DNA of 64,000 bases from Hymenobacter sp. DG01. Its GTDB lineage: Bacteria; Bacteroidota; Bacteroidia; Cytophagales; Hymenobacteraceae. The notes under the pieces were generated by a model, which saw only the letters and a list, made by a program, of their open reading frames with translations, was not told where the DNA came from and searched no databases. The position numbers were made by a program, and so were the translations under genes. Location of the stretch: assembly GCF_006352025.1 (NCBI RefSeq), contig NZ_CP040936.1, positions 2,480,001-2,544,000 on the forward strand. Direction: 5' to 3'. Shown here in pieces: positions 62,342 to 64,000 of the stretch. The stretch's first letter is position 1, and each line of letters starts with the position of its first letter.

Positions 62342-62701
62342 TCAGGATTTGTAGCCAGGGTAGTGCCGCGAGTCGCCGCCCACCCCATCGTAGTCGGAGT
62401 CGGCATCGGCGGAGGTTGACACTTCGTAGGCCGAGTCGCTGAGGGAATTCAGGAGCGTATCGGCGGCGGTGCGGTCGGTGCGCAACTGGTCGGAGGCGGG
62501 TTCCTCGGCCTTCAGGGAGCCCAGGCCGAATTTGCCCTGCTTGAGCAGCTTGTTCGGGCCGTCGCCCCATTTGGAGGCCGATTTCTTGAGGTTGGCCCGG
62601 GTGGCGTCGCCGGTTTCGGGGGCCAGCAGAAGCCCGGCTACCGCTCCGGCCGTAGCCCCAACCAACAGGGAGAGAATAACTTTGCCTTTCGTGTCTTGCA
62701 T
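62342..62701 (-). CDS. YtxH domain-containing protein
   Basis: A 119-residue protein with the YtxH-like hydrophobic opening: KVILSLLVGATAGAVAGLLLAPETGDATRANLKK at about residues 6-39. The LLAPETG signature is typical. The rest is Asp/Ser-rich and disordered. Members are small membrane-associated stress proteins of unknown mechanism. The start is the ATG at 62699-62701. It is related to the gene at 62897 by its first 45 residues. Confidence 0.88.
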   Translation of the reverse strand: MQDTKGKVILSLLVGATAGAVAGLLLAPETGDATRANLKKSASKWGDGPNKLLKQGKFGLGSLKAEEPASDQLRTDRTAADTLLNSLSDSAYEVSTSADADSDYDGVGGDSRHYPGYKS

Positions 62702-62840
62702 AAGACAAAACATGGTTAAGATGAGCACACTAGGTCCGGCCACGCACCGGGCTACCCCTGTACAACGCGAAAAGCATAGCGTAGGTTAGATATTGTTATC
62801 GGCCGGGTTTAGCCGCCTGCCGGGGGTAGGCGCCCAACAA

Positions 62841-62877
62841 AAAGCCCCCGCCAGCTGAGCTGGCGGGGGCTTTTTAG
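62841..62877. terminator. Strong hairpin between the two YtxH genes
   Basis: A 13-bp or longer stem GCCCCCGCCAGCT / AGCTGGCGGGGGC flanked by AAA and TTTTT. On the minus strand it follows the stop of the YtxH-CsbD gene at 62897. Confidence 0.92.
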
Positions 62878-62896
62878 CTTCAGAAGCCGCAATGGC

Positions 62897-63331
62897 TTAC
62901 AGTTCGTTGAGCAGCTTTACTACTTCCTGCTTGGCTTTGCCGAGCTTATTTTGCAGACGGCCCACCAGCTCGTCGCCCTGGCCTTCGGCATACTCCAGGT
63001 CTTCGTCGGTGAGTTGAGCATACTGCTGCTTCAGCTTGCCTTTCAGCTCGTCCCAGTTGCCTTTCAGCTTCAGTTTAGAGCCGGCGCCGGTGATGCCCAT
63101 GTCTTCGAGCTTCTCGATGTAGCCTTTGAAGCGGGAGTCGAGGTCTTCACCGTATTTCGAGAGCTGCTCGCCCAGCTGGCCGCTGTACTTGGTGGCAGCG
63201 CTGCCCAGCTTGCTGCGGGTAGCGGCGCCTTTGTCGGGGGCCATCAGCAGGCCGGCAATGATACCAGCACCGGCACCAGCCAATGCAGCGAGGAGAATTT
63301 TACCCGAGTTGTCTTCTTCGTGGTAGGACAT
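62897..63331 (-). CDS. YtxH-CsbD fusion stress protein
   Basis: A 144-residue protein. The N-terminal part has the YtxH motif GKILLAALAGAGAGIIAGLLMAPDKGAATRSKL (10-42). The C-terminal ~60 residues look like a CsbD-like domain: KLKGNWDELKGKLKQQYAQLTDEDLEYAEGQGDELVGRLQNKLGKAKQEV. CsbD proteins are small, stress-induced, usually stand-alone. A helical linker connects the two. It probably anchors the CsbD domain at the membrane. No exact function is known for either part. Confidence 0.85.
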   Translation of the reverse strand: MSYHEEDNSGKILLAALAGAGAGIIAGLLMAPDKGAATRSKLGSAATKYSGQLGEQLSKYGEDLDSRFKGYIEKLEDMGITGAGSKLKLKGNWDELKGKLKQQYAQLTDEDLEYAEGQGDELVGRLQNKLGKAKQEVVKLLNEL

Positions 63332-63576
63332 GATTCGTAGGGGAGAGAAATGAAAAATAGGGTTCGAGGTAAATCCTGACAGTTCCTCAGCAGAAGCGGG
63401 CCCAGACGATCAATCAGCAGGCCATTGTACAGGATATGGGCCTCTATACGGCGCGGCGCGGTCGAGGTTTTGCGCCAATATAAAAATTAGCTTAGCAAAA
63501 TATTCAACCGTTTATATATCGTTTGCGTGTGGCAACAGTCCTTTACCTTTAAGGCCACACGCTTCCCCTGCCTTCT

Positions 63577-63822
63577 ATGCGAAAAATCCTTGTTTTCGGA
63601 GCTTTTCTGGTTTCTACAGCGGCCTGCCAGCGCAATCCGGCTTCTACGGCCCAGGCTTCCTGCATCGACGAAAGCCGAATCCGGAAAGACGTTATGTGCA
63701 CCATGGACTACAAGCCCGTGTGCGGCTGCGACGGCAAAACCTATGGCAACGCCTGCCAGGCCACCAACGCGGGCGTAACCAGCTCCACGCCCGGCGAGTG
63801 CCCCCCGAAAAGCAGCAACTAA
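63577..63822 (+). CDS. Kazal-type domain lipoprotein
   Basis: An 81-residue protein with a lipoprotein signal (lipobox STAAC, about 13-17). The mature part is one Kazal-type serine protease inhibitor domain: Cys29, then Cys41, [16 protein letters not shown] with the CGCDGxTYxNxC signature, and a final Cys in TPGEC. Six Cys should form three disulfides. It would block serine proteases at the cell surface. The P1 residue and target are not readable. The start is ATG 63577. Confidence 0.92.
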   Translation: MRKILVFGAFLVSTAACQRNPASTAQASCIDESRIRKDVMCTMDYKPVCGCDGKTYGNACQATNAGVTSSTPGECPPKSSN

Positions 63823-63892
63823 CCCCCTACCCCCTCACCACCGGCGAAGCCTGGGCTAAGGCCCGTGTTGCCCGTTATTTGCATTTCCTGTT

Positions 63893-64000
63893 ATGTCTGA
63901 AAAGCGCTATTTCCGCCAGCAGAACCCGTTCATTGTCCCAACTACCGATGGCAAGCTGATAGAGGAACACATTGGCCTGGCCAGCACCGGCACGGGTCAG
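63893..64000 (+). CDS. Cupin domain protein, cut by window edge
   Basis: Only the first 36 residues are visible, beginning MSEKRYFRQQNPFIVPTT and continuing with DGKLIEEHIG. This opening matches small cupin-domain proteins of Bacteroidota, whose next section holds the metal-binding beta-barrel. Too little is present to assess activity. It begins 71 bases after the Kazal gene. Confidence 0.6.
   Translation, partial: MSEKRYFRQQNPFIVPTTDGKLIEEHIGLASTGTGQ

Larger units (their letters stand above)
61796..62345. repeat. Tandem duplication of a ~293-base non-coding unit
   Basis: Copy 1 (61796-62088) and copy 2 (62089-about 62345) share ordered anchors with near-constant offset: GAAAGCCTCCCGCT at 61796 and 62089 (293), AGAAGCTTGCGATGG at 61874 and 62166 (292), AGCCGGCAATTTTAC at 61944 and 62237 (293), TCTTTAACGG at 61999 and 62294 (295). 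Sequence between anchors has diverged. No open frame is shared by both copies, so the unit is probably a small RNA, a repeated regulatory element or a decayed remnant. It fills the 568-base gap between lysS and the YtxH gene. Confidence 0.85.

Overview
The window looks like chromosome from a Bacteroidota bacterium of the Hymenobacter type. The grounds are high-GC coding sequence with a few AT-rich islands, starts without clear Shine-Dalgarno sequences, several TAnnTTTG (-7) promoter boxes, a secreted protein with a type IX secretion sorting domain, many lipoproteins, and several families of palindromic intergenic repeats. The genus is inference; no 16S gene is present. I see no phage, insertion sequence or CRISPR array.

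Layout. 1-9.2 kb: metabolic and envelope genes (acetyltransferase, CDGSH protein, acyl-CoA-binding protein, amidohydrolase, PncC-like amidase, a possible kinase-fold protein, S1/P1-nuclease-like protein, manganese catalase, lipoprotein cyclophilin). 9.2-13.4 kb: M13 peptidase and xseAB. 13.4-17.6 kb: an AT-rich accessory stretch with four copies of an unrecognised Cys-containing domain in three genes and a multi-span membrane protein, followed by a NarL-type histidine kinase and a receiver-only response regulator. 17.6-24.1 kb: alkyltransferase-like DNA repair protein and a tripartite HAE1-type RND efflux operon carrying a perfect 38-bp hairpin between adaptor and pump. 24.1-33 kb: small hypotheticals, a zinc phospholipase C-like protein and a heavy-metal RND operon (His-rich protein, CzcA-like pump, outer-membrane channel, adaptor).

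33-42.9 kb: PAS-only protein, two serine tRNAs, YihY membrane protein, thioesterase, MltG, a type IX secreted protein, threonylcarbamoyl-AMP synthase, lipid A-type acyltransferase and WbqC-like protein. 42.9-50.3 kb: ClpC, acyl-CoA carboxylase carboxyltransferase, M42 aminopeptidase, a BtuF-like binding protein and an arr (rifamycin ADP-ribosyltransferase) gene broken by an in-frame stop. 50.3-61.8 kb: aroB-aroA, proline dehydrogenase, glycine-rich stress protein, C-terminal processing protease, an unknown 345-residue protein and lysS. 61.8-64 kb: a tandemly duplicated non-coding unit, two YtxH proteins (one fused to a CsbD-like domain), a Kazal-domain lipoprotein and the start of a cupin gene.

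The most unusual content is the 13.4-17.6 kb cluster, which may be a signalling or secreted-protein module of unknown function, and the set of intergenic inverted repeats, two of which supply the annotated start codon of the next gene.
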